Source of the DNA: Coprobacillus sp. CAG:698 | GTDB lineage: Bacteria; Bacillota_I; Bacilli_A; ML615J-28; CAG-698 | DNA length: 64,000 nt | Assembly (NCBI GenBank): GCA_000431235.1 | Contig: HF988732.1 | Span: 62,001-126,000, forward strand | Reading direction: 5' to 3' | Part shown: piece by piece, positions 26,052 through 34,618 of the stretch | How positions within the stretch are numbered: position 1 is the stretch's first letter | Layout: each line of letters starts with the position of its first letter | Notes under the pieces: generated by a model | What the model saw: the letters and a program-made list of their open reading frames with translations, nothing else | The model's database searches: none | What the model was told of the DNA's origin: nothing | Position numbers and translations under genes: made by a program

Positions 26052-28325
26052 ATGAATTACAAAAAAATTATTATTTTAGTTTTGTTAATGTTTGGACTCT
26101 TTACAGCTTTTGGATGTAAAAAACAAAAGTATAAAGTTGTGTTTGATACTGATGGCGGAACTAAAATCAACACTGTTACTGTAAACGAAGGTGAAAAAGT
26201 AACAAAACCTGATGATCCAACTAAAGAAGGATATATCTTTGAAAATTGGTACAAAGATACAAATCGAAAAGAATTATTTAGTTTTGATGAAGTTATTACT
26301 GAAAACACAACTGTTTATGCAAAATGGTTAGAAATGGAAAAATTTACTGTAAAGTTTGAAACAAATGGTGGCACTGAAATAGCTGATATGGTTGTTTATG
26401 GTGGTAGTACACTTGGAAAAATTGCTACAACAACTAAAGTAGGATTCTCATTTGCAGGATGGTTTACTGATAAAGAGCTTACAACTGAATTTGATTTAGA
26501 AACAAAAATAAATAAAGATATGACTTTATATGCAAAATGGGATGATAGAATTATTACTGTTGTAATTGGTATTAGTAGACCAAGTTATTATAATGCATTC
26601 TTAAATAACAAAAAAGAAAAAGAAAACAAGAAGACAGAATTCTTTGATCTAACAAAAGAATTTAAAGTTGGTGATGATAATGCATGGAATGTTTATCCAG
26701 ATGTTACATTCTCTGAAATCAATTTAGATACACTTGATCAAAATCCTGTTACAGTTGATTCATGGGAATTTGAAATAAATATATATGAATTATTCGATGG
26801 AAGTGAAACAAAATTAGATAAAGATTCTGATTTAATCGATAGTATTGATTATATTAAATGTTTAGTAGATTTTTCTGAAAAAGCAATTGGTAAAAAGTTT
26901 AGAGTTGAAATAATTCCAACTGGTCTAACTGCTAAACAAAAGGAAAATATTACTAAATATACAGTAAAACTTGAAGGAACTGTAACTGATGGATATAATG
27001 TTACTAATGCCAAAGAATTATCTTATATAGATAATAGAAGTGCTATTGATTACTTAAAGAATAGAGAATCTGCTGAAGAAAAGGCATGGGATGAGTTCAA
27101 AACTACTTATGAATTGGATAAAAATTTACATCCAAAGAATTTAATAATACATAATGATATAACTCTTACAAAAGATGATCTTCCAGGTTTATTCTTCTAT
27201 AAAGAAGAAGAAGTAAGTAAAGCTGATGCAGATTATGATCGTGTAATTGGATCGATGAAAGATTTTTATGATTTCTATCATCATTATGTTTTAGAAAATG
27301 ATGAATTCCATATCTATGGAAATTACTATACAATTAATTCAAAATCTTTAAAAGAAGTAGTTAGAGAAAGTGGAAAAATTACACCTGAAGGTGAAGTTAT
27401 AAGCCATGCTACACTAATAAGATTTGGTGGAGCAGCAACTGGAAATACTTCAATTGAAGATACAAATCTTGTTGGTAATGCTCCAAAAGTTGAAAATGTT
27501 ATAAAATCTGGTGGACAAATATTAATAAAAGTTGAAGGACCTGTTTTCAATGCAAGAAACAATATTGCTTCATGTTACTTCATTACATATTTCCCTAACT
27601 ATACTTTTACTAACTTCACAATGGAAAAGTGTAAGGTTTATGATGGTTTTAATTGCTTCGTATATAATTGGGGTTCACCACTTGTAACTATTAAAGAATG
27701 TGAAATGATTGGCGCTGGTGGACCAATTATCATTCAAGATCATGTTGATAGTCAAGCTAGTGACGGCGGAAAACCAGGAAAAACTGTTGTTATAAATTCA
27801 CGCTTAGAATCATTTGTTACAGGACAAGAAGGTTGGTTCAGTGTAGTTAAAGCTTCAGCACTTGTTCCATCTATTAAAGCCTTAGACAACATATTCAATA
27901 CTGTAAATAGATCATTCTTGAAAAAAGGAAACGACGCAGAAACTACTCTTACATATATGAATTTAATTTGTGTAAATAAGTCTGGAAGTGCCCAAGGATT
28001 AACTGCTGAAAAAATCAAAGGATCATTGAAAATTGGTGATGACGCAGCATTTGATTTTGGTGAAACTAATCCATACCTTGCACAAATGCTAGAAAACACA
28101 TTTACTGCAGGTGCTCCTGCTTTCCAAAGTTCTAATGCGACATTAGAAAAAGGCTATGGATACACAGATAGTAAAGCGTTATATGATGTAACTGGCACAC
28201 CAATAACGGACCCAACAAACCCAATTTTCTCTGGTGATTATATTTGTATTTATTATCAAGGAATGTGCTTTACTTTAGGATTTTATGATATGGGTGAAGT
28301 ATACAATCCTGCTAACTTAGACTAA
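26052..28325 (+). CDS. Lipoprotein with InlB-type repeats and a probable beta-helix
   Basis: A 757-residue protein with signal peptide and lipobox AFGC (Cys about 22), then two Flg_new repeats (about 27-93 and 96-160; each has F-x-T-(D/N)-G-G-T near the start and Y-A-K-W at the end). The middle and C-terminal part is not assigned; the stretch about 430-620 has repeated short hydrophobic turns (for example EDTNLVGNAP, ARNNIASCYF, TFTNFTMEKCKV) typical of right-handed beta-helices that bind or cleave polysaccharides. AAAGGAG precedes the ATG. It is the last gene of the exporter unit, before a strong terminator. A surface glycan-binding role is inference. Confidence 0.7.
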   Translation: MNYKKIIILVLLMFGLFTAFGCKKQKYKVVFDTDGGTKINTVTVNEGEKVTKPDDPTKEGYIFENWYKDTNRKELFSFDEVITENTTVYAKWLEMEKFTVKFETNGGTEIADMVVYGGSTLGKIATTTKVGFSFAGWFTDKELTTEFDLETKINKDMTLYAKWDDRIITVVIGISRPSYYNAFLNNKKEKENKKTEFFDLTKEFKVGDDNAWNVYPDVTFSEINLDTLDQNPVTVDSWEFEINIYELFDGSETKLDKDSDLIDSIDYIKCLVDFSEKAIGKKFRVEIIPTGLTAKQKENITKYTVKLEGTVTDGYNVTNAKELSYIDNRSAIDYLKNRESAEEKAWDEFKTTYELDKNLHPKNLIIHNDITLTKDDLPGLFFYKEEEVSKADADYDRVIGSMKDFYDFYHHYVLENDEFHIYGNYYTINSKSLKEVVRESGKITPEGEVISHATLIRFGGAATGNTSIEDTNLVGNAPKVENVIKSGGQILIKVEGPVFNARNNIASCYFITYFPNYTFTNFTMEKCKVYDGFNCFVYNWGSPLVTIKECEMIGAGGPIIIQDHVDSQASDGGKPGKTVVINSRLESFVTGQEGWFSVVKASALVPSIKALDNIFNTVNRSFLKKGNDAETTLTYMNLICVNKSGSAQGLTAEKIKGSLKIGDDAAFDFGETNPYLAQMLENTFTAGAPAFQSSNATLEKGYGYTDSKALYDVTGTPITDPTNPIFSGDYICIYYQGMCFTLGFYDMGEVYNPANLD

Positions 28326-28344
28326 GAAATAAGTAAATATTTAC

Positions 28345-28382
28345 GACTCTAAAGTTATTTTTATGCTTTAGAGTCTTTTTTT
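28345..28382 (+). terminator. Rho-independent terminator of the exporter unit
   Basis: Perfect 10-bp stem GACTCTAAAG / CTTTAGAGTC with an 11-nt loop and at least seven T residues. Confidence 0.88.
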
Positions 28383-28523
28383 GTTTTAGGAAATAATTAT
28401 TAAGAAAATAGTATATAATTATTGAATATTTAACGTAAAAAAATTTTAAAAAATGCTTTTGTTTTACTTATATTACATGTGTTCACGAATTAAAAACAAT
28501 TCACATTTTTTTGTAAATAAAAA

Positions 28524-28581
28524 ATGAAAGCGCAACCATTTCAAAAAAGGAAAAAATTAAGGAAAAATAAACCGCTTTCAT
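28524..28581. promoter_or_regulatory. Inverted pair of CcpA-operator-like (cre) sites
   Basis: ATGAAAGCG (28524-28532) and its exact complement CGCTTTCAT (28573-28581) face each other across 40 nt. The first reads TGAAAGCGCAACCA; the second, on the minus strand, reads TGAAAGCGGTTTAT. Each matches 9 of the 11 fixed positions of the Bacillus cre consensus TGWAANCGNTNWCA. Both lie just upstream of the -35 box, so a carbon-catabolite regulator could activate or repress the long operon, perhaps by looping (inference). Confidence 0.45.
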
Positions 28582-28592
28582 GTAATAAAAAC

Positions 28593-28621
28593 GTGACTTT
28601 TCGGGTATTTTGTAGTATTAT
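28593..28621 (+). promoter_or_regulatory. Putative promoter of the 33-kb opp/lipoprotein operon
   Basis: GTGACT (28593-28598), 17-nt spacer, TATTAT (28616-28621); no intrinsic terminator with a clear T tail is seen from here to 62.05 kb. Leader of about 45 nt with TAGGAGGA before the first ATG. Confidence 0.45.
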
Positions 28622-28669
28622 ATATAAGTAATAAAGTATATGTTTATAGTGATAGGAGGATAACAAAAA

Positions 28670-29833
28670 ATGAACATTAAAACAATTAAAATACTATGCT
28701 TTTTGTTGATGTTTATTCCGTTAGCTTCAATGTTTGGCTGCACGAATAATGAAATAAATTATGACGATTATATTCAAGTAGTTTATGAATTAGAAGGTGG
28801 TGCTTATAAAAATAGTCTAAACCCAATAAAACAATTATATAAAAAGCTTCCTGATTCAAGTTCAACATTGATTTTTGATCCGACGACTTTATCAAATCAA
28901 CCATTGACTTTTGAAAAACATGTATTCGATGGATGGTATAAAAATCGTGATGAAATTGATGACAAAGTTATTTATTCTAATAAATGGGATTTTGAATCTG
29001 ACACAGTCGATAACGACGGAGTAACTTTGTACGCAAAATGGAATAGTATTTACAAGTACACTTTTAAACTTTGCTATAAAGATGATGTTAATAAACTTCA
29101 AGAACTTGGTATTTATCAAGTTGAAGATGGTGAAGCGTTCTCTGATTATCGTAGTTTAGCTAGTAAACGATATGGATATACACCAACTGGTAATTTTTTT
29201 ACTCAAGATGGTACACTGATTGAAGGTGAATATAAACATCCTGGTGGAGAAGCTGATTTAGAAATCGTTATAGTTGCTGAGTATATAAAAGGTAGTTATA
29301 AAATTTGTCGTACTAAATCTGATTTGAAGAGTGCTCGTAGTTCTAATATATATCTTGCAAATGACATTGACATGGAAGGCGAAGAACTTAACTTTAAGAA
29401 CTTTAATAAAATCTTTAATGGAAATGGTCATAAGGTAAGTAATTTTAAGATTAGCTATGATCCTGGAAGAAGTGGATTACAAGCTGATTTATCTGATGAG
29501 AACAAACAAAGCTTATATATAAGTTTATTTGGCAATGCATCTAATGCTGTAATTAAAGATGTTACTTTTGAAAATGTTTCTGTTGAGGTTGACACAACAT
29601 TTTCACTGACATATAAAATTTATGTTTCTGCAATAGCCACAAATATGAAAAATACAACAATTGAAAATGTAAGCTTTACTGGTAGTTTTTCATACGTTAA
29701 GTTACCTTCTGGATTTAATGTAAATGAAAACTTAATTTATGAAACTAATGATGGTTATCTTGAAAAAGATGAAGCATCAACGATAAATAATTTAAATATA
29801 AACATTACAATAAAGGAGAATTCAAATGAATAA
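28670..29833 (+). CDS. Lipoprotein with an InlB-type repeat, first gene of the opp operon
   Basis: A 387-residue protein with signal peptide and lipobox MFGC (Cys24). A long Flg_new-type repeat (about 36-125) runs from VVYELEGGAY to VTLYAKW. Residues about 215-340 have GLUG/beta-helix-like turns (NDIDMEGEE, FNGNGHKVSNF, LFGNASNAVIKDVTFENVS), a pattern seen in surface adhesins and glycan-binding proteins. The 3' end overlaps oppA by 8 nt (ATGAATAA), which couples the two. Its relation to peptide import is unknown; it may be an accessory substrate-capturing lipoprotein (inference). Confidence 0.72.
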   Translation: MNIKTIKILCFLLMFIPLASMFGCTNNEINYDDYIQVVYELEGGAYKNSLNPIKQLYKKLPDSSSTLIFDPTTLSNQPLTFEKHVFDGWYKNRDEIDDKVIYSNKWDFESDTVDNDGVTLYAKWNSIYKYTFKLCYKDDVNKLQELGIYQVEDGEAFSDYRSLASKRYGYTPTGNFFTQDGTLIEGEYKHPGGEADLEIVIVAEYIKGSYKICRTKSDLKSARSSNIYLANDIDMEGEELNFKNFNKIFNGNGHKVSNFKISYDPGRSGLQADLSDENKQSLYISLFGNASNAVIKDVTFENVSVEVDTTFSLTYKIYVSAIATNMKNTTIENVSFTGSFSYVKLPSGFNVNENLIYETNDGYLEKDEASTINNLNINITIKENSNE

Positions 29834-32450
29834 TTTAAAAGGTTTCGCACGTTATTTATTGACATTAATTATGATCTTTTGTGTCATTACATTTATTGGA
29901 TGTAATGGATGTAGTACACAAGAAAAATATTATTATGACAATGAAGTGGATAAATTAGTTTTTTCAACACAAGAAGTTGACAAAGTATTTAGTCCATTCT
30001 TTGCAACAACAGGTCCTGATAATAGTGTTGTAGGTTTAACACAAATTGGAATGCTTGGAAATGACAAAAAAGGTAACTACACATATGGCGATAAAGAAGC
30101 CGTTGTTGTAAAAGACTTACAAATAGTAACTCAAGGTGAGGATGATGATAAAAAGACAACTTATTATTTCGTTTTAAAGAATAATGTAAGATTTTCAAAC
30201 AATACACCTTTAACTATTAAAGACGTTCTATTCAATTTATATGTTTATCTAGATCCAATTTATACAGGTTCTAGTACAATTTATTCAACTGATATTGTTG
30301 GATTAAATGAATATCGTACACAAACTCGTGATGAAAACGAGCAAAAGCAATTCGAACAACAATTTGAAATTGTTGCAGAAACAAGAATCCAAGCTTTAAT
30401 TGATGCTGCAACAGAAATTAAAGATGATCATAAAGATGAAGATTTAACAGAAGAATTATTTAAACAATATTTAGCTGAATACACAACTAAATCTGAAACT
30501 TTTGAAAATGTCTTAAAAGACTATGAAAAAGCAGTTGAATTATACAAAGAAGAAATCAATAGTGACTATATCAATGCTATGGATGGATATAAAGATATTA
30601 CATTTGTTGATGAAAATAACAAGACATATAAAGATTTATTAACTACAGATGTTGAATCATTCTTATATAACTATGGATATATTTACTGGGTTAAAAAAGA
30701 AGGTAAATTATATTCTTCACTTGAAAATGATTTAAGTAAATTAAAATCATATACAAAAGAACAAGCAATCGAAAAAGTTTTAATTGATAAGATTCCTACT
30801 GCTATTGATGAAATTGTTCAATACTGGAATACAGCAATAACATTAAGTGATTATCTAAAAAATGCTGCTAAAGATGCTTATTATAAAGAAATTAAGAATA
30901 ATGGTGACTCAATTGACAGCATTTCTGGAATTAAATTTGCTAACCATAAAGGAAGCGTGACTGTTAATGGCGTCGAATATGCTACTCCTGAATATGAAGC
31001 TGATGGAACAGTAAAAGATGGTTATAATGAAGTATTAAGTATAACTATTAATGGTGTTGATCCTAAAGCCATTTGGAACTTTGCTTTTTCTGTGGCTCCA
31101 ATGTATTATTATTCTGCTGAACCATATATAAGTCAATTTGACTATGTAGCTAATTTTGGTGTTGATCGTGGTTCTACAGACTTTATGAATAATATAGTTA
31201 AGAACTCTGACAAATTAGGTGTACCTGTTGGTGCTGGTCCATATGCTGCTAGTAAAAATGGTGGTGAAATTGAAAACATTGCAAGTGGTGATTTCTATAA
31301 CCTAGGTGTTATTTACTATGAAAGAAATCCTTACTATGTAATGGGAGCTCCAAAAATTAAAAATGTTCGTTACCAAGTTGTTGCTGCTAACCAAATGCTT
31401 AATGCACTTTACAACAAAGAAATCGATTTTGCTGAACCTAATTCTAAACCAGAAATTATAACTGAATTAGGAACAAAAGAAAAAGATGGAATCGGATATA
31501 AAGAAATTAAAACATCTGGTTATGGATATATTGGAATTAATGCTGGTAAAGTTCCAGACATTAAAGTAAGACAAGCAATTATGCATTCAATTAATACACA
31601 AGAATGTGTTAACTATTATAAATCAACTGCAAAACCTATTTATCGTTCTATGTCTCAAGCAAACTGGGCATATCCAGAACATGCAACTCCATATTACCCA
31701 TATATAGGTGGTAAAGTTCCTGCTGATTTATCTGTTGTTAATCCTGATTATGCTGAATACGTTACTAACCTTGGAAAGAATGCTGGCGACACTTTGACTG
31801 AAAAAGAACAATTAGCGTTCCTTAAAGGTTTAGTTGAAGAATCTGGATACACAATCGGTGGGGATGGCGTTTACGTAAAAGGTGATCATAAATTAAATTA
31901 TACATTCACTATTGCTGGTGAAGAAACAGATCACCCAGCTTGGCAAGCAATGTATAATGCTAAGAAAATTCTTGAAAAGATTAATTTCCAAGTTACTGTT
32001 ACTCCAGATGCGAATGCATTAAAGAAATTATCAACTGGTGATTTAACAGTATGGGCTGCTGCTTGGGGTTCAACTATTGACCCAGATATGTATCAAGTAT
32101 ATCATAAAGAATCAAGAGCGACTTCAGTGTTAAACTGGGGTTACAAACAAATTCTTTCTAATGCTGGTAGCAAATATGATTACGAAAACGAATTACTTGA
32201 TAAACTTTCTGAGTTAATTGATGCTGGTCGTAAAACAACAGTTCAAACTCAACGTAAACAAATATATTCAGAAGCACTAGATATTGTTATGCAATTAGCA
32301 ATTGAGCTTCCTACATATCAAAGAAACGACTTATATGCTTATAATACAGATAAGATTGATGTTAGCACTTTAACACCTGATAGTGATCTTTCACCATACA
32401 AAGGTTTAACAAGTGATATTCATAATGTTTCATTCAATGTTGAAAGATAG
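29826..32450 (+). CDS. oppA: Oligopeptide-binding lipoprotein (SBP_bac_5) with large insertion
   Basis: The extracellular substrate-binding lipoprotein of the Opp importer encoded next to it. Lipobox FIGC (Cys about 26). Family cues are VFSPFFATTG, KNNVRFSNNTPLTIKDVLFN (about 119-138), GAGPYAASK (about 470-478), YYERNPYY, and the C-terminal dipeptide/oligopeptide-binding lobe. At 874 residues it is about 330 longer than a typical OppA. A mostly helical, charged segment at about 160-395 (EQKQFEQQFEI, DYEKAVELYKEEI and a further EQAIEKVLIDKI helix) interrupts the fold between VLFNLYVYLDP and AIWNFAFSVAP. The start overlaps the upstream lipoprotein gene. Confidence 0.9.
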   Translation: MNNLKGFARYLLTLIMIFCVITFIGCNGCSTQEKYYYDNEVDKLVFSTQEVDKVFSPFFATTGPDNSVVGLTQIGMLGNDKKGNYTYGDKEAVVVKDLQIVTQGEDDDKKTTYYFVLKNNVRFSNNTPLTIKDVLFNLYVYLDPIYTGSSTIYSTDIVGLNEYRTQTRDENEQKQFEQQFEIVAETRIQALIDAATEIKDDHKDEDLTEELFKQYLAEYTTKSETFENVLKDYEKAVELYKEEINSDYINAMDGYKDITFVDENNKTYKDLLTTDVESFLYNYGYIYWVKKEGKLYSSLENDLSKLKSYTKEQAIEKVLIDKIPTAIDEIVQYWNTAITLSDYLKNAAKDAYYKEIKNNGDSIDSISGIKFANHKGSVTVNGVEYATPEYEADGTVKDGYNEVLSITINGVDPKAIWNFAFSVAPMYYYSAEPYISQFDYVANFGVDRGSTDFMNNIVKNSDKLGVPVGAGPYAASKNGGEIENIASGDFYNLGVIYYERNPYYVMGAPKIKNVRYQVVAANQMLNALYNKEIDFAEPNSKPEIITELGTKEKDGIGYKEIKTSGYGYIGINAGKVPDIKVRQAIMHSINTQECVNYYKSTAKPIYRSMSQANWAYPEHATPYYPYIGGKVPADLSVVNPDYAEYVTNLGKNAGDTLTEKEQLAFLKGLVEESGYTIGGDGVYVKGDHKLNYTFTIAGEETDHPAWQAMYNAKKILEKINFQVTVTPDANALKKLSTGDLTVWAAAWGSTIDPDMYQVYHKESRATSVLNWGYKQILSNAGSKYDYENELLDKLSELIDAGRKTTVQTQRKQIYSEALDIVMQLAIELPTYQRNDLYAYNTDKIDVSTLTPDSDLSPYKGLTSDIHNVSFNVER

Positions 32451-32458
32451 TTTAAAAT

Positions 32459-32479
32459 GGGTGGACATTTATGTCCCCC
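32459..32479 (+). other. Intercistronic hairpin between oppA and oppB
   Basis: GGG-T-GGACAT / ATGTCC-CCC, 9 pairs with one bulged T and a 2-nt loop. Only three T residues follow, so it is a weak terminator at most. Hairpins at this place often protect the binding-protein mRNA or give partial termination so that OppA is made in excess (family knowledge). Confidence 0.6.
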
Positions 32480-32505
32480 TTTCATGAATTAATAAGGAGA
32501 TAAAA

Positions 32506-33513
32506 ATGCTTAAATATATATTAAAAAGATTATTGATATCATTAGTAGTTTTATTTGGTGTATCAATAATTATATATTCTTTAGTTAGAATGATGCCTAA
32601 TGATTATATCGATATCAAGTACGCTCAACAAATCCAAAATGGAACCATCACCCCTGAGCAAGTTCAAAAATTCAAAGAATTATATGGATTAGGTGACGAT
32701 TCATTTGAAGGCGTTATAAAAGGATATTTTAAATGGCTTGGCAATTTATGTCAAGGCAATTTAGGAACATCATTTAAATATGAAAAACCGGTCGCTGAGG
32801 TAATTGGACAAAACATGTGGATTTCATTTGCTATTGCTGTTGTAGCGACAATACTACAATTTGCGATTGCAATACCTTTGGGTGTGTCAAGTGCAACACA
32901 TCAGTATTCAGCAAGAGATTATGCGGTTACAATATTCACTATGATTGGAATTTCTTTACCAACATATTTCTTTGCTGCAGTTGTAATTAAAATATTTTCT
33001 GTAGATTTAGGATGGTTTCCTTCAAATGGATTGATATATGCAAGTGCTACATATCCCGATTCATTTGCTGGTTTCTTACAAAAAACTGGTGATATTTTAC
33101 ACCACTTAATACTTCCTATATTTGTAAGTGTAATTCTTTCACTTGGTGGACTTATGAGATATACAAGAACTAATACATTAGAGGTTTTAGGTGCTGATTA
33201 TATTCGTACCGCTAGAGCAAAAGGATTATCTGAAAACAAAGTTATTTATAAACATGCATTTCGTAACACAATGATTCCACTAGTTACATTACTTGCTGGA
33301 ATTCTACCATCACTATTTGGTGGTATGATGATTACTGAACAAGTGTTTGGAATTGATGGAATTGGACGATTAGCTTACTTAGCATTAAAAGAAGGAGATA
33401 TTCCATTTGTAATGGGATACAATATGTTCTTAGCAATACTAACAGTTATTGGAACATTATTCTCTGATTTAATGTATTCAGTTGTCGACCCAAGAGTAAA
33501 ATTAGGTAAATAG
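32506..33513 (+). CDS. oppB: Oligopeptide ABC transporter permease OppB
   Basis: A 335-residue integral membrane permease of the Opp/Dpp type. Six hydrophobic segments, the first at about 10-30. The cytoplasmic EAA loop is visible as GADYIRTARAKGLSENKVI (about 228-246), followed by HAFRNTMIPLVT, both characteristic of OppB/DppB. AAGGAG precedes the ATG. It forms the membrane channel with OppC. Confidence 0.95.
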   Translation: MLKYILKRLLISLVVLFGVSIIIYSLVRMMPNDYIDIKYAQQIQNGTITPEQVQKFKELYGLGDDSFEGVIKGYFKWLGNLCQGNLGTSFKYEKPVAEVIGQNMWISFAIAVVATILQFAIAIPLGVSSATHQYSARDYAVTIFTMIGISLPTYFFAAVVIKIFSVDLGWFPSNGLIYASATYPDSFAGFLQKTGDILHHLILPIFVSVILSLGGLMRYTRTNTLEVLGADYIRTARAKGLSENKVIYKHAFRNTMIPLVTLLAGILPSLFGGMMITEQVFGIDGIGRLAYLALKEGDIPFVMGYNMFLAILTVIGTLFSDLMYSVVDPRVKLGK

Positions 33514-33522
33514 GTGAATACA

Positions 33523-34605
33523 ATGGATGAAAAAGAAGTTTTTGAAGCAATAGAAAACGAAGAGTTAAACGAAGATTTACTAACAAATAAAGAAAATAAT
33601 GAATTTGAAAATAATGATTTAGAAGATACATATAAAGAAATGAGTCCAATGAGACTTGTTATGAGAAGATTCTTTAGATCAAAATTATCAATTGTAGGCT
33701 TAGTTATGATAGTATTCTTATTCTTGTTTTCGTTTCTTGGCCCTGTTATTTATAATAAATGGGGTGAAGATCAAGTAGATGATAGGAAAACAACGAATAC
33801 TTTTGAAGTTACTTATAAAACTCGTAACGCAAATGGTGATCTTGTTGAAGTAATTGAATTAGTTGACTTCGTATCAAACACTAATAATTATGCTAGTCCC
33901 GATAAAGAACATTTACTTGGAACAGATGATAAAGGTATGGACGTTTTTGTAAGACTAATGTATGGTGGTAGAATATCACTTACAATTGGTTTCTTAGTAG
34001 TTATATTGGAGACACTTATTGGTGTTATAATAGGTGGTATATCTGGTTACTTTGGTGGCTGGGTTGATCAATTGATAATGCGTATAGTTGATATATTCAA
34101 TTGTATACCAACACTTCCAATTTTGTTAATTGCTTCGGCAGTTATAGATTCATGGCAAATTAGTGCTGATAGTCGTATTTATGTTTTAATGGCAATAATA
34201 ACGATATTTAGTTGGAGTGGAGTTGCAAGACTTGTACGTGGACAAATTCTTTCACTTCGTGAGCAAGAATATATCACAGCAACAGAAGTAATGGGATTGT
34301 CTACAGGACGTAAAATATTTAGACATTTAATTCCTAATGTTATGCCTCAATTAATTGTTTCGATGACATTAGGATTAGGTAGTGTAATTTTATATGAATC
34401 AACACTAAGTTATTTAGGATTAGGTATTCAAATACCAAAAGCAGCATGGGGAACTATGATTGCTACTTCAAATGACCCAGTTGTTTTAAATTATCATTTA
34501 AATATGTGGCTTCCTGCCGGTATATTAATTGTAATTGCCGTTTTAGGATTTAACTTCATTGGCGATGGATTGCGTGATGCGATGGATCCAAAAGCTAAAA
34601 AGTAG
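33523..34605 (+). CDS. oppC: Oligopeptide ABC transporter permease OppC
   Basis: The 360-residue partner permease of OppB. The chosen ATG is preceded by AGGTGAATACA; a GTG at 33514 is part of that ribosome site and is not the start. An acidic, unusual N-terminal tail (about 1-40) precedes the conserved MRRFFRSKLSIVGLV segment. The EAA loop is EQEYITATEVMGLSTGRKI, and YLGLGIQIPKAAWGTM is the classic OppC/DppC C-terminal motif. Six membrane helices are expected. It lies 9 nt after oppB and 13 nt before oppD. Confidence 0.95.
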   Translation: MDEKEVFEAIENEELNEDLLTNKENNEFENNDLEDTYKEMSPMRLVMRRFFRSKLSIVGLVMIVFLFLFSFLGPVIYNKWGEDQVDDRKTTNTFEVTYKTRNANGDLVEVIELVDFVSNTNNYASPDKEHLLGTDDKGMDVFVRLMYGGRISLTIGFLVVILETLIGVIIGGISGYFGGWVDQLIMRIVDIFNCIPTLPILLIASAVIDSWQISADSRIYVLMAIITIFSWSGVARLVRGQILSLREQEYITATEVMGLSTGRKIFRHLIPNVMPQLIVSMTLGLGSVILYESTLSYLGLGIQIPKAAWGTMIATSNDPVVLNYHLNMWLPAGILIVIAVLGFNFIGDGLRDAMDPKAKK

Positions 34606-34618
34606 GAGGATAGTTTAA

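Larger units (their letters stand above)
28326..28669. other. 344-nt intergenic region (terminator, AT-rich stretch, operator, promoter)
   Basis: The first 57 nt hold the terminator of the upstream unit. The stretch about 28383-28520 is AT-rich, with a solitary TATAAT (28414-28419) that lacks a -35 and a short GAATT/AATTC inverted repeat near 28490-28505; nothing more is seen there. The 3' part holds a cre-like inverted pair and a promoter, then the ribosome site TAGGAGGA of the first gene of the long operon. Confidence 0.6.

Noticed and set aside
28383..28520. Riboswitch or small RNA in the longest intergenic gap
   Set aside because: The sequence is low-complexity AT with only a 5-bp inverted repeat; no recognisable conserved RNA motif.
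32459..32490. Terminator between oppA and oppB
   Set aside because: The T tail is only three residues and oppB to oppF follow directly; a partial terminator or mRNA-stabilising hairpin is more likely.
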